Shown here piece by piece: positions 15,705 through 24,102 of a stretch of DNA of 64,000 nucleotides; positions within the stretch are counted from its first letter, which is position 1; each line of letters opens with the position of its first letter. Source of the DNA: Merdibacter sp965119685 (lineage in GTDB: Bacteria > Bacillota_I > Bacilli_A > Erysipelotrichales > Erysipelotrichaceae); NCBI GenBank assembly GCA_965119685.1, contig OZ221971.1:806001-870000 (forward strand), read 5' to 3'. The position numbers were made by a program, and so were the translations under genes. The notes beneath the pieces were generated by a model, which did no database searches, was not told the origin of the DNA, and worked only from the letters and a program-made list of their open reading frames with translations.

Positions 15705-17177
15705 ATGGAAAAGGAGAACATCTTATTTTTTATCGCAGACCAGTTTCGCGGGGATGCGCTTGGCTATCTGGGTAACAGCGAGGTGCGTACGCCGCATTAC
15801 GATCAGCTGGCGCAGGAGAGCATCGCATTTGAAAACGCGTTTTGTCAAAATCCGGTCTGCGTACCCAGCCGTTGCAGCTTTAACACCGGCTGGTATCCCC
15901 ACAGCAAGGGACATCGCAGCATTCACTACTTTTTGGATAAAGGCGATCCCAGCATGATGAAATCATTAAAAAAAGCGGGGTATCACGTTTATCTGATGGG
16001 CAAGTCGCATTACTTCCACCGTGAGGATGAGGAAGAACTGCGGGAAACCTGCGATCTGGAATACATCGGACGAGAAATTACGGTCAAGGACGTTCATGGC
16101 GACATGAAGCCGCTGACAAAGGAAGAGATCGCCGAGAATCCTTATTACTACTCTTTCTATAAAGGGGAGATGCCAAAGGAGAAGGCGAAGAACACCCAGG
16201 ATGATCTGGTGATTGACAAGGTGGTGGAACTGCTGGAAAGCGGTCAGATACAGGAGCCGTTCTGTCTGTATGTTTCGCTCAATCTCCCTCATCCGCCCTA
16301 TGAGATCGACGAGCCTTGGTTTTCGCTGATCGAGCGCGAACAGATGAGCTTGCCGACAAAAAAGATTGAGGAGCTGAAAGACAAACCCGCAACGCTGTAT
16401 GCCATCCGCAAGTATCAAAATCTCTATCAGTTGACCGATCAGGATTTCAAGGAGATCAAAGCGACGTATTATGGGATGATCGCCAAGCTGGACCATCAGC
16501 TGGGCAGGGTGTTATCCGCCTTGAAAACAGCGGGGCATTACGATGATACCCATATTCTGGCATTTGCCGATCACGGCGATTTTACCGGGGACTACGGTTT
16601 GGTGGAAAAGACGCAGAATACCTTTGAGGATTGCCTCGTACATGTGCCCTTCCTGTTGCGTCCATCCAAAAAGACCGCGTTTACCCCGCGGATTTCAAAG
16701 GCGTTAGTAGAACTTAACGACATTCCGGCGACAGTGGCCGAGCTTTGTCAATATTCGCTCGATTATACACAGTTTGGCAAATCGTTGGTGCATCTGTTGA
16801 ATCAGGAGGAGGAGCATCACACCTATGTGCTCAGCGAGGGCGGCCGCATCAAAGGCGAAAAACAGGTGATGGAAGGGTATTCCTCCCATGCCTCGATCTA
16901 CTGGCCGCGGATGGAATCGCAAAATCATCTGCCCGATCACACCAAGGCGTTCATGGTGCGTTCGCATCGCTATAAATATGTCTATCGATTGTATGAAACG
17001 GATGAATTTTATGATTTAAAACATGATCCGTATGAGGAGCATAACGCCATCTCGCAAGCACAGTATCAGGAGATCATCGCCCAGATGAAGCAATGGCTGT
17101 TGCAAAAGCTGGTAGAGACGACCGACGTCGTCGCGATGGATTCTATGCTGCCGGGCAGAGTATATGGCGATGAATAA
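15705..17177 (+). CDS. Cytoplasmic Cys-type sulfatase
   Basis: A 490-residue type I sulfatase that hydrolyses sulfate esters using a formylglycine. The signature C52-V-P-S-R56 supplies the cysteine to be oxidised. Metal-binding residues appear as the N-terminal ADQFRGD and the later FADHGDFTGDYGL (about 285-300). No signal peptide is present, so it acts inside the cell, consistent with its place in a PTS operon that would import a sulfated sugar. A radical-SAM maturase (anSME) is needed but is not in the window. The ATG at 15705 has GAGGAAA upstream. A phosphonate monoester hydrolase of the same superfamily is a less likely reading. Confidence 0.85.
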   Translation: MEKENILFFIADQFRGDALGYLGNSEVRTPHYDQLAQESIAFENAFCQNPVCVPSRCSFNTGWYPHSKGHRSIHYFLDKGDPSMMKSLKKAGYHVYLMGKSHYFHREDEEELRETCDLEYIGREITVKDVHGDMKPLTKEEIAENPYYYSFYKGEMPKEKAKNTQDDLVIDKVVELLESGQIQEPFCLYVSLNLPHPPYEIDEPWFSLIEREQMSLPTKKIEELKDKPATLYAIRKYQNLYQLTDQDFKEIKATYYGMIAKLDHQLGRVLSALKTAGHYDDTHILAFADHGDFTGDYGLVEKTQNTFEDCLVHVPFLLRPSKKTAFTPRISKALVELNDIPATVAELCQYSLDYTQFGKSLVHLLNQEEEHHTYVLSEGGRIKGEKQVMEGYSSHASIYWPRMESQNHLPDHTKAFMVRSHRYKYVYRLYETDEFYDLKHDPYEEHNAISQAQYQEIIAQMKQWLLQKLVETTDVVAMDSMLPGRVYGDE

Positions 17178-17209
17178 AAAGGTGATGTGTGAAAGCACAT
17201 CCCTTTTTA
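17176..17209. terminator. Bidirectional terminator after the sulfatase
   Basis: AAAAAGGTGATGTG pairs with CACATCCCTTTTT around a short loop, with T runs on both strands. It separates the plus-strand PTS/sulfatase operon from the convergent rpiR gene. Confidence 0.85.
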
Positions 17210-17265
17210 TATGCGGTAGTAAAATTACTGAATTATGATGAACAGGCATAAAGGCCGCTGATGAT

Positions 17266-17280
17266 AACCGCTTAGCGGTT
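17266..17280. promoter_or_regulatory. Perfect palindrome between sulfatase and rpiR
   Basis: AACCGCT-T-AGCGGTT has seven-base arms. It shares the core CGCTTA with the inverted repeat in the PTS leader (13153-13273). It could be a binding site for the neighbouring RpiR regulator or part of the 3' end of its message. Confidence 0.35.
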
Positions 17281-17365
17281 GTCTCTAAGAGTTGATCTTT
17301 AGGAAAGTCAAAAGAAGAATAAAAGATCCCTTTATCGAGAAATATCATAGGTTAAAGACGCACTA

Positions 17366-18136
17366 TTATTCGTTGATGATGATTTGCTCACTGATATAAG
17401 ATAACAGGATTTCCATAAATACATGCAGAAGCGCCCCTTCGTCGATAAACAGGCCGGGAACACGGATGTCCGGCAGCAGGACGAAGTGATCGGCAAATTT
17501 CTTATAAGGCGTATTTTGATTCATCGTAACCAACACGACGCGTTTTTTGTTCTCATGACATTTTTTGATATAGGCGTTTAACGGCGTCGTGTTGTTTGCA
17601 CGCACGGTGAAAAAGAAGAAGAGCTCCTTTTGCTTGGAATGATCGGAAAGCACCTGTAACAGTAGTGTGTCCGTGACAACTTCCGAGGTGATATTAAATT
17701 TTAACAGCCGATATTTGAAGTAGCTGGCGATGAAGCTGGAGCGGTTGTATCCGCAGATACGGATGCTGTCCGCTTTCACCACTTCCTTTGCGATCGTTAC
17801 AAAGTCATTTTCCGAGAGGTGACGCTTGATCGTTTTGATCGCAGTCCCATAAGATTCCAAGATGTAGTCCATCTTGGATGCGTGGACATCGTTGGAAATG
17901 TTGCTGTGCTCCATGATCGTAAAATCATAGCGAAATTCCGAGTAACCGGAATAACCGAGTTTTTTGGCAAAGCGCAGGATTGCCGATTTGGAGACACCGC
18001 ATTTTTCCGCCAGCTCGACGATGGAGCTCGTATCGCGGATGACGACCCAGGAATCCGCCTTGATACATTGATAAATTTGTCGGTCGCTTTTGGTAAAGGA
18101 TGGTTCAGCCATCTTGATTCTGTCTATAAAGTTCAT
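17366..18136 (-). CDS. RpiR-family transcriptional regulator
   Basis: A 256-residue regulator. An N-terminal HTH_6 domain (about 1-77) has the pattern KCGVSKSAILRFAKKLGYSGYSEFR. A C-terminal SIS domain (about 105-235) would bind a phosphosugar and includes SIRICGYNRSSFIASYF. It probably controls the adjacent PTS/GH1/sulfatase genes. The start at 18136 (MNFIDRIK) is the family-like N-terminus. No Shine-Dalgarno is seen, and the promoter places +1 on the ATG. Confidence 0.88.
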   Translation of the reverse strand: MNFIDRIKMAEPSFTKSDRQIYQCIKADSWVVIRDTSSIVELAEKCGVSKSAILRFAKKLGYSGYSEFRYDFTIMEHSNISNDVHASKMDYILESYGTAIKTIKRHLSENDFVTIAKEVVKADSIRICGYNRSSFIASYFKYRLLKFNITSEVVTDTLLLQVLSDHSKQKELFFFFTVRANNTTPLNAYIKKCHENKKRVVLVTMNQNTPYKKFADHFVLLPDIRVPGLFIDEGALLHVFMEILLSYISEQIIINE

Positions 18137-18142
18137 ATCTTT

Positions 18143-18171
18143 ATTATACATGAAAAGGAAAGCGGCTTCAA
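18143..18171 (-). promoter_or_regulatory. rpiR promoter, leaderless geometry
   Basis: On the minus strand TTGAAG (18166-18171), a 17-base spacer, and TATAAT (18143-18148). Exactly six bases separate the -10 from the ATG, so the predicted +1 is the first base of the start codon. Confidence 0.65.
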
Positions 18172-18332
18172 TTTGAAAAGTGGGACGCAAAACGTGATTG
18201 CACGGACTATCCGAAAGAAATGGATACAGAAATGATCTAAGGCCTATTTCTTGTGAGAACTGAGCAAGGGTGAAAGACAAAGCGTTAGTGTCCTGTCTGA
18301 ATAAAAAGGGGAAGCTTCAGTATTTATAACTA

Positions 18333-18346
18333 TGATAACGATTTCC
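18333..18346. promoter_or_regulatory. cre-like site upstream of the GH1 gene
   Basis: TGATAACGATTTCC matches the CcpA cre consensus at 12 of 14 positions. It lies about 70 bases before the GH1 start, consistent with carbon catabolite control. Confidence 0.4.
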
Positions 18347-18418
18347 CGGCAATCACAACCGACGATATTCATTCACGACTTCATATAAGAAATGATTAAA
18401 CAACAGGAGGAAAAGAAT

Positions 18419-19855
18419 ATGAAATCACAACGAACCCCTCATTTCCCTAAAGACTTTCTCTGGGGCGCCAGCTCTTCCGCATGGCAGGTGGAAGGCGCTG
18501 TGCTGGAAGATGGCAGAACACAATCGATCATTGATCTGAACTCTCAGACAAAACATCCTTATGCCGATAACTCCATCGCCGCCGATCACTATCACCACTA
18601 CAAAGAAGACGTCGCCTTGATGAAGGAATGCGGCTTTCGCAGCTATCGCTTCTCCATCTCTTGGTCCCGCATTCTCCCTTCCCCCGATCATCACCTCAAT
18701 CCATCAGGCGTTTCCTTCTACAACAATCTGATCGACGAGCTGTTAGCCGCCGATATCACGCCGATTGTCACCCTCTATCACTACGATATGCCTTGTTGGG
18801 TGGATTCCCTGTGCAAGGGCTGGCGTCATCGCAGCATCATCGATGAGTTTGAATTCTACTGCCGCACCTGCTTCTCGCTGTTTGGCGATCGGGTCAAGTA
18901 TTGGCTTTCCATCAACGAACAGAACATGCAGATCGTCTATGGCGACTGGCTGGGCGTCAGTAAAGGCTGTACGGATTGGGAGAAAGAGAAATGGGATATC
19001 AACCACATCATGAACCTATGTCATGCCAAGGCGGTGATCGCTTGTCATGAGATGGTGGAAGGAGGAAAGATCGGGCCGGTGCCGGGATATGTGCCGATCT
19101 ACCCGTACTCCTGTGATCCCAAGGATCAGATCGCGGCGATGAACGCGGAGGAATTGACGCAGAAGGTGTGGAATGACGTCTATGTATTCAGGGAATACAG
19201 CACATTTATACAAAAATACTGGGAGGCACATGACATTCATCCGGACATCCGAGAGGAAGATGTGCAGCTGATGAAAGAGGCGAAGATCGACTTTATTGCG
19301 GTGAACTGCTATCGTTCGGATACGGCAAAGGCGCCGGATGAGAGCTATGTACAGCGGATCGGATTAAATAAGAGCGGAAAGAAAGGAGATTTCATCTATC
19401 CTAACATACCGGGAGAATATGCGCTGTGCAGGAATCCGTATGTGGAGGTGACGGATTGGGACTGGCATATTGACGGAGTGTGCATGCAGTATGGACTGAG
19501 GTATTTATGGGATCATTATCATCTGCCGATGATCATCACGGAGGCAGGGTATGGCGCACATGAGGAATTGGATGAGGAAGGGACGGTGAAGGACGAGGAG
19601 CGCATCCGCTATCTGAAGGATTATATTTATCATGTGGGATTGGCGATCGAGGAAGGAGTCGAGGTGTTTGGCTTCAATCCATGGTCGTTTACGGATTTGT
19701 TATCGACGGGGAATGGAATGGCGAAGCGATATGGATTGGTGTATGTGAATACGAGCGATGAGGAGGTCAAGGATTTAAAGCGGTATAAGAAGCAGTCGTT
19801 TGGATGGTATTCGCGTCTGATTCGCTCTAACGGCACCGATTGGGGTGAGGAATAG
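18419..19855 (+). CDS. GH1 6-phospho-beta-glycosidase
   Basis: A 478-residue GH1 TIM-barrel enzyme that splits PTS-phosphorylated beta-disaccharides. The acid/base Glu167 is in INEQN and the nucleophile Glu375 in ITEAG (the common form is ITENG, so the residue after Glu is altered). A phosphate-binding set Ser429, Lys436, Tyr438 (STGNGMAKRY) has the same spacing as in LacG-type 6-phospho enzymes. GGAGG stands before the ATG at 18419. Codon choice in the last third appears more A/G-ending than in the first half. It probably serves the PTS at 13310-15259, whose own GH1 gene is deleted. Confidence 0.9.
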   Translation: MKSQRTPHFPKDFLWGASSSAWQVEGAVLEDGRTQSIIDLNSQTKHPYADNSIAADHYHHYKEDVALMKECGFRSYRFSISWSRILPSPDHHLNPSGVSFYNNLIDELLAADITPIVTLYHYDMPCWVDSLCKGWRHRSIIDEFEFYCRTCFSLFGDRVKYWLSINEQNMQIVYGDWLGVSKGCTDWEKEKWDINHIMNLCHAKAVIACHEMVEGGKIGPVPGYVPIYPYSCDPKDQIAAMNAEELTQKVWNDVYVFREYSTFIQKYWEAHDIHPDIREEDVQLMKEAKIDFIAVNCYRSDTAKAPDESYVQRIGLNKSGKKGDFIYPNIPGEYALCRNPYVEVTDWDWHIDGVCMQYGLRYLWDHYHLPMIITEAGYGAHEELDEEGTVKDEERIRYLKDYIYHVGLAIEEGVEVFGFNPWSFTDLLSTGNGMAKRYGLVYVNTSDEEVKDLKRYKKQSFGWYSRLIRSNGTDWGEE

Positions 19856-20206
19856 AGGAAAAGTAACGATAGGGAGCGCTAGCCTATAACTATATGAATC
19901 ATTGGGTGCGAATGCCAATACATATGCGTAACAAGGCGGCTGTGGGAGAAACGCTAAAGCGTGAGGAGAGCATGAGGAATGCGGAAAAATAATAAATATT
20001 CCTGTTTCATGATCCTTTAGATCCGGCAGCAAAAGAAAATGTCTCACGTAAAAAATGAGTGATGCCGGGTAGTTAGACTCGACTTCACTCATTGATCGGC
20101 AATGACTGACAGAGTTTGTAAACAGCGGAATTTTCGGGCTGCTCGTTTTATAGATGCCCGGCATTGTCAGAATCCGCCATCAAACAAAGAGAACTCTTCG
20201 CTGCTC
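19856..20206. other. Intergenic region between GH1 and yitT
   Basis: I see no gene here. The right half contains the yitT terminator; the left half has no convincing promoter or reading frame. Confidence 0.6.
20050..20093 (-). terminator. Terminator of the yitT-family gene
   Basis: AATGAGTGA (20054-20062) pairs perfectly with TCACTCATT (20085-20093). Read on the minus strand the stem is followed by a T run, about 110 bases after the gene ends. Confidence 0.75.
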
Positions 20207-20845
20207 TCATACAGCCCTGCTCTCGGCCTTCTTTTTTGCCGTCCACCCCTTTTTTGTCACAAGGCGAATCGTTTTGATGATGACAATCAGCGAAAAAAGA
20301 CTGAAAACGGAAATGAAAATGCTGTTGGTGATGATACCGGAGATAATGACCACCGAACCGTCCAAGACAAAAAGAATAACGCTCAGCGGGAGCCGTCTGC
20401 ACACATGCTGAATGAGTAAAGCGATGACATCCGTTCCCCCGGTCGCGCAATCATGATTCAAGGCGATTGCGATTGCCGTGCCGACGAGCAGTCCCCCGAT
20501 CATCCCGGCGCCGACCAATTCAATGATCGGGTGCAGACGAGCAAGGGGTGCAGTGAGGGCGAAAGCGGGAATCACTTTCATAAACAGCGGCGAAGCAAGT
20601 GTGATATACAAGGTTTTGACACCGAAGCTTTTCCCTAATACAAGGGTGGAGAGGATGAGCAAAGGGATGGAGATGCATAGAGACATCGTGCTGACGTCGA
20701 TTTGAAAGATGGAGGAACAGACGATGGAAAGACCGGTGATGCCTCCGGGCGCTAAGCCTGTCGAGGAAAAAAAGAGATTGACCGCCAGCGCCGTCAACAG
20801 CGCGCTGATCGTGATCCACACATAATCTTTAACGATTGCTTTCAT
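20207..20845 (-). CDS. YitT-family membrane protein
   Basis: A 212-residue protein with five to six hydrophobic helices and the conserved patterns GLAPGGITGL (about 30-40) and ALNHDCATGGTDVIA (about 129-143). Typical YitT proteins carry a cytoplasmic DUF2179 domain after the helices; here it is absent and the protein ends in a short basic tail. Function in the family is not well defined. It follows the epimerase gene by about 40 bases with a terminator hairpin in between. Confidence 0.8.
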   Translation of the reverse strand: MKAIVKDYVWITISALLTALAVNLFFSSTGLAPGGITGLSIVCSSIFQIDVSTMSLCISIPLLILSTLVLGKSFGVKTLYITLASPLFMKVIPAFALTAPLARLHPIIELVGAGMIGGLLVGTAIAIALNHDCATGGTDVIALLIQHVCRRLPLSVILFVLDGSVVIISGIITNSIFISVFSLFSLIVIIKTIRLVTKKGWTAKKKAESRAV

Positions 20846-20861
20846 GGCAAAAAACCCTTAG

Positions 20862-20887
20862 AAAAAGAACTCATCGAGTTCTTTTTT
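20862..20887. terminator. Terminator hairpin between the epimerase and yitT genes
   Basis: AAAAAGAACTC-ATC-GAGTTCTTTTT is a perfect stem with A and T runs on both sides. It overlaps the epimerase stop codon, so expression of yitT from the upstream promoter would be partial. Confidence 0.85.
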
Positions 20888-21602
20888 ACTCCAGATGGAA
20901 TTTGGCAGCCGCTTCGTCAATCGCTTTGCGGCAGCGGGCAACACCGGCGGCAGGCCCCTGTGGATCTTTGAAGATCGCGGAGGATAATACGATCACATCC
21001 GGATTACATTCGATGAGCTTCTCCATGTTGTCCGCACGCAGACCGCCATCGATCGCCAGCTCACATTTCGGGTTTTTCTCATCGATCATCCGACGAGCAC
21101 GTTTTACCAGATCGGCTGCGCTCTTACGCCATCCCCAGTTGTCCTTTCCATCCGTCTCGTCTACGCCGTGTGTGACGATATGCAGACGGTCGATGTCATA
21201 GATGCTTTCATCGACAAAGCAAAGCGGGGTATAGCAGCCCAGCGTCAAACCGATTTTCAGTTTGCGCTCTCGGCACCAGTTGATGATATAGGCTAACTGT
21301 GCGCCGATAAAATGCTCTGCCGGAATGATGAGCATGTTAGCGCCCGCTTCATAAATTTGCTGGATGAACATCTCGTCCATGCTGATTGTATAGATATGAC
21401 ATTCGATCGGCTTATCGGTTTCGGGACGGATACCGGCGATGATCTGATGTCCGCCCATCAGCTTCATATTTTGAAGGTCGTGCATATCGGCGGCATCCGA
21501 ATGGATGTAATCCGCTCCGGCGTCGCTGACCTCTTTGACCAGATCGGCGATTCTTCCATAATTGACATGTGCCAACCCTGCGGCGATTTTAATGTGTTTC
21601 AT
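20886..21602 (-). CDS. Ribulose-phosphate 3-epimerase-like TIM-barrel protein
   Basis: A 238-residue member of the ribulose-phosphate epimerase family. Barrel features include YIHSDAADMHD near residue 33, GLTLGCYTP in the middle, LAIDGGLRADN near 180 and VLSSAIFKD near 207. The first metal motif differs from the usual HxDxMDG, so the substrate may be another ketose phosphate, such as an allulose-type sugar. GAAGGAGGG precedes the start. It is transcribed away from the PTS IIA gene at 21826. Confidence 0.8.
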   Translation of the reverse strand: MKHIKIAAGLAHVNYGRIADLVKEVSDAGADYIHSDAADMHDLQNMKLMGGHQIIAGIRPETDKPIECHIYTISMDEMFIQQIYEAGANMLIIPAEHFIGAQLAYIINWCRERKLKIGLTLGCYTPLCFVDESIYDIDRLHIVTHGVDETDGKDNWGWRKSAADLVKRARRMIDEKNPKCELAIDGGLRADNMEKLIECNPDVIVLSSAIFKDPQGPAAGVARCRKAIDEAAAKFHLE

Positions 21603-21629
21603 AAATAGGCCCTCCTTCGTTACACCACT

Positions 21630-21658
21630 ATTTTACGATGGAATGCGCCGACTCACAA
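21630..21658 (-). promoter_or_regulatory. Promoter of the epimerase gene
   Basis: Minus strand: TTGTGA (21653-21658), 17 bases, TAAAAT (21630-21635), leading to the GAAGGAGGG ribosome site. Confidence 0.65.
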
Positions 21659-21719
21659 TATGGCGCAAAAGAATCCCATTACCTGACGATGTGGCAATTT
21701 ATCAACATTGCGATCAGAA

Positions 21720-21786
21720 TTGCCGCAAGCAAATGGCAGTACACAGAGATATTTTGATGGGCGCAGACACGGTTGTGGTGTATAAT
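21720..21786 (+). promoter_or_regulatory. PRD-activator box and promoter of the IIA gene
   Basis: TTGCCGCA (21720-21727) is followed by four bases and AATGGCAG, an imperfect inverted repeat of the MtlR type. A TATAAT (21781-21786) begins 54 bases after the box's last base, with no recognisable -35. A further inverted TGTGGCAA lies at 21690-21697. The same layout recurs before the IICB gene and the transaldolase gene. Confidence 0.6.
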
Positions 21787-21825
21787 AGAAGCTGAAAAGA
21801 AAGAGGTTTCCAAAGGAGGTTTACG

Positions 21826-22308
21826 ATGTTTGGATTTAAGAAAAAAACAGCCGCAAAGGAATTGATTGCGGCGGTAGACGGTGTGGTGATCCCGATTGAG
21901 GAGGTCAAGGATCCGGTATTCTCACAGAAGATGATGGGCGATGGCTTCGCGATTCAATCCAGCGGAGAGAGTGTTTGTGCGCCCGCCGATGGTGAGGTGA
22001 CCATGCTGTTTCCCAGCGGACATGCGGTGGGGCTGACGTTAGCCGATGGCATGGAGATTCTCATCCACATCGGCATTGATACGGTCAATGAAAACGGACA
22101 AGGCTTTCGCTGTCTGTGTGAAAAGGGGCAGCGTGTCAAAGCGGGTACGCCGCTGGTGCAAATGGATCGCGCTTATCTGGAGGGAAAGGGCTATGATCTC
22201 TCCGTCATCCTCATCTTTACCAAGGCGGAAGCGTACAAGACGTTTACGCTGGCACAGCAGCGAGAGGTCAAGGCCGGCGTCAGCGTGGCGGCGACTTATA
22301 CGGTGTGA
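21826..22308 (+). CDS. PTS IIA component, glucose (Crr) family
   Basis: A 160-residue soluble phosphocarrier. Conserved motifs are FSQKMMGDGFAI (about 32-43), CAPADGEV (51-58), the partner His66 in FPSGHAVGL, and the phosphorylated His81 in ILIHIGIDTV. It probably phosphorylates the IICB at 25568, which lacks a IIA domain. AAAGGAGG stands seven bases before the ATG. Confidence 0.93.
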   Translation: MFGFKKKTAAKELIAAVDGVVIPIEEVKDPVFSQKMMGDGFAIQSSGESVCAPADGEVTMLFPSGHAVGLTLADGMEILIHIGIDTVNENGQGFRCLCEKGQRVKAGTPLVQMDRAYLEGKGYDLSVILIFTKAEAYKTFTLAQQREVKAGVSVAATYTV

Positions 22309-22356
22309 GGACGGCGTTTGCAACACAAGCGATAGAAGAAATGATGGAGCCATCGG

Positions 22357-23898
22357 TTATTGTACAGAGCCGGTGGCTTTCCGCTTCAACGGATCGTTTT
22401 TTTGCTTGTAGTAATCGTTGACGGCATCTTTCAGGCGCATAATGTCATAGTCGCGCAAGAGCGGATTGATTAACAGTACCGGAATCTTCTCCTGCAGGGT
22501 GAGGTCGATCGTGGAGATGATCAGCTCCGCATGGGAGAGATCGCAGTGCTGGATAGAGAGGAAGCTCTCCTGCGCGATGATGTCAATTTCGCTGATTTGA
22601 CGGATGAGCTTTTGACGCAGAACGCCGGTGGCTGCAGCACCGCTGTGGGTGACGAGCACCGTGCGCAGAGGCTGTTTGGTTCGCTCTAAGGCGGCTGCCA
22701 AATGCAGGGCGAGGTAGCTGATCTCATCGTCACTGACCTTGCAGTGAAAGCGCTCCTCGATGCAGCCGATGCTGTTTTTCACCACGGCTAACGTGTGGCG
22801 GTACAGATCGTTAATTTGCGGAATCAACGGGTTTTCATTAGGGATGCCATGACGAAAGCGCATGATGGAAGGACATAGATGGGCAAAGAGAGAGCTGCGC
22901 AGATCCTCATCCTGCGTAAAGGGGATGTTGAGCTGTTTGCTCCATGAGGTCAACAACTGCTCGCACAGTGCACTTGCCTCCATGCGGTCGGCTTCGTTGA
23001 TGGACTGGGTGTTTTGCATCGCCAGAAAATACAGTTGTAAATAACGGGTTTCTGATTCCGGAATTGCAATGCGGTAATGATTGGAGAGTCGATCAGTCAG
23101 CTCCTGCGCCTCCTTGAAGAAAGGCTCGCTGTCTAACTCTTGGATGAACTGCGGTGACAGGGAGATGATATGATGCTCCAAAATGCGCAGATAGGCGGCA
23201 TAGGCGCGCAGCAGGATCAAAATGATGGAGTGAAAATCCAACGTTTCGATAAAGGGGTTATGTGAACGCAGAACGCAGGCGACGAAGTCATGAATTTCAT
23301 CATCGGTCGCTTCCAGTCCGGCAAAGACAAAGGAGCCGTCGCGCGGATAGAATTCATCCTGCACCAATGCGATGAAGCGCTGATAGCCGTTGTCCTTAAG
23401 CATCAGCTCCAGCAGGAAATTGCGGATGTTTTTCTCCTTTCCCGCGATGCTGATGCCGTTGTTGTTTTTGCGATGCAGCTCGATTTGATAGATGCGCATA
23501 TCCTCACACAGCGCCAAAAGGTCCTTGTGAATCGTCGCCCGGCTGACATAGAGCTGTTCGCTGAGCTCGTAGATGCGGCAGTTGTCATAGGTGGCTAACT
23601 GCATTCCGATGTAGATTTTACGGGCTGCCGGGGAGTGCTCGATGAGCGAGGTATTGCGCTTTCGCACCGTTTCTAAGATACGCAGCTTTTGACTGTGCGT
23701 ACCTTCGATGCGTACGCCGGTCCCGGTTTTTTTGACCAGCTTCAGATGATTATCACGCAGCCATTCACTGACCAGCGCCAGATCGTTGCGAATGGTCTTG
23801 TTGGATACCGACAGTTGTTCGCTGATGCGATCGATGGTGATATAGGTCTCTTGATTTAACAAGACTTCAACGATTTTCAAAATGCGTTTGTTGATCAT
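22357..23898 (-). CDS. PRD-containing transcriptional activator, MtlR/LicR type
   Basis: A 513-residue regulator. Order: HTH_11 (about 5-60, ITIDRISEQLSVSNKTIRND), a second Mga-like helix-turn-helix (about 95-150), two PTS regulation domains (about 170-290 and 295-395, with HNP and LALH histidines), and a IIB-like domain (about 405-490, VLVTHSGAAATGVLRQKL, lacking the IIB cysteine). There is no RNA-binding CAT domain, so this is a DNA-binding activator rather than a BglG antiterminator. There is also no C-terminal IIA domain. Start at 23898 with AAGGAG. It probably controls the surrounding PTS genes. Confidence 0.87.
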   Translation of the reverse strand: MINKRILKIVEVLLNQETYITIDRISEQLSVSNKTIRNDLALVSEWLRDNHLKLVKKTGTGVRIEGTHSQKLRILETVRKRNTSLIEHSPAARKIYIGMQLATYDNCRIYELSEQLYVSRATIHKDLLALCEDMRIYQIELHRKNNNGISIAGKEKNIRNFLLELMLKDNGYQRFIALVQDEFYPRDGSFVFAGLEATDDEIHDFVACVLRSHNPFIETLDFHSIILILLRAYAAYLRILEHHIISLSPQFIQELDSEPFFKEAQELTDRLSNHYRIAIPESETRYLQLYFLAMQNTQSINEADRMEASALCEQLLTSWSKQLNIPFTQDEDLRSSLFAHLCPSIMRFRHGIPNENPLIPQINDLYRHTLAVVKNSIGCIEERFHCKVSDDEISYLALHLAAALERTKQPLRTVLVTHSGAAATGVLRQKLIRQISEIDIIAQESFLSIQHCDLSHAELIISTIDLTLQEKIPVLLINPLLRDYDIMRLKDAVNDYYKQKNDPLKRKATGSVQ

Positions 23899-23920
23899 AG
23901 GCAGCTCTCCTTCTCTAAAA

Positions 23921-23949
23921 ATTATGCGTTTTGGAAGAAGTTCTGTCAA
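23921..23949 (-). promoter_or_regulatory. Promoter of the PRD activator gene
   Basis: Minus strand: TTGACA (23944-23949), 17 bases, CATAAT (23921-23926). The good -35 contrasts with the activator-type promoters nearby. Confidence 0.7.
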
Positions 23950-24102
23950 TAGGCGGCGAAAAAGCAATGTGCAGAAACAGCGGCGGCAAAGACGGAAGTC
24001 GGGGATGCGCATTGTGCGGGAAGGGCGTTTGATACATGTTATGCAAGAGTCTGCCGTTTGGAAAGAAGAAAAGAAAGAAAACATCGAGATTGGAGGAAAA
24101 AG

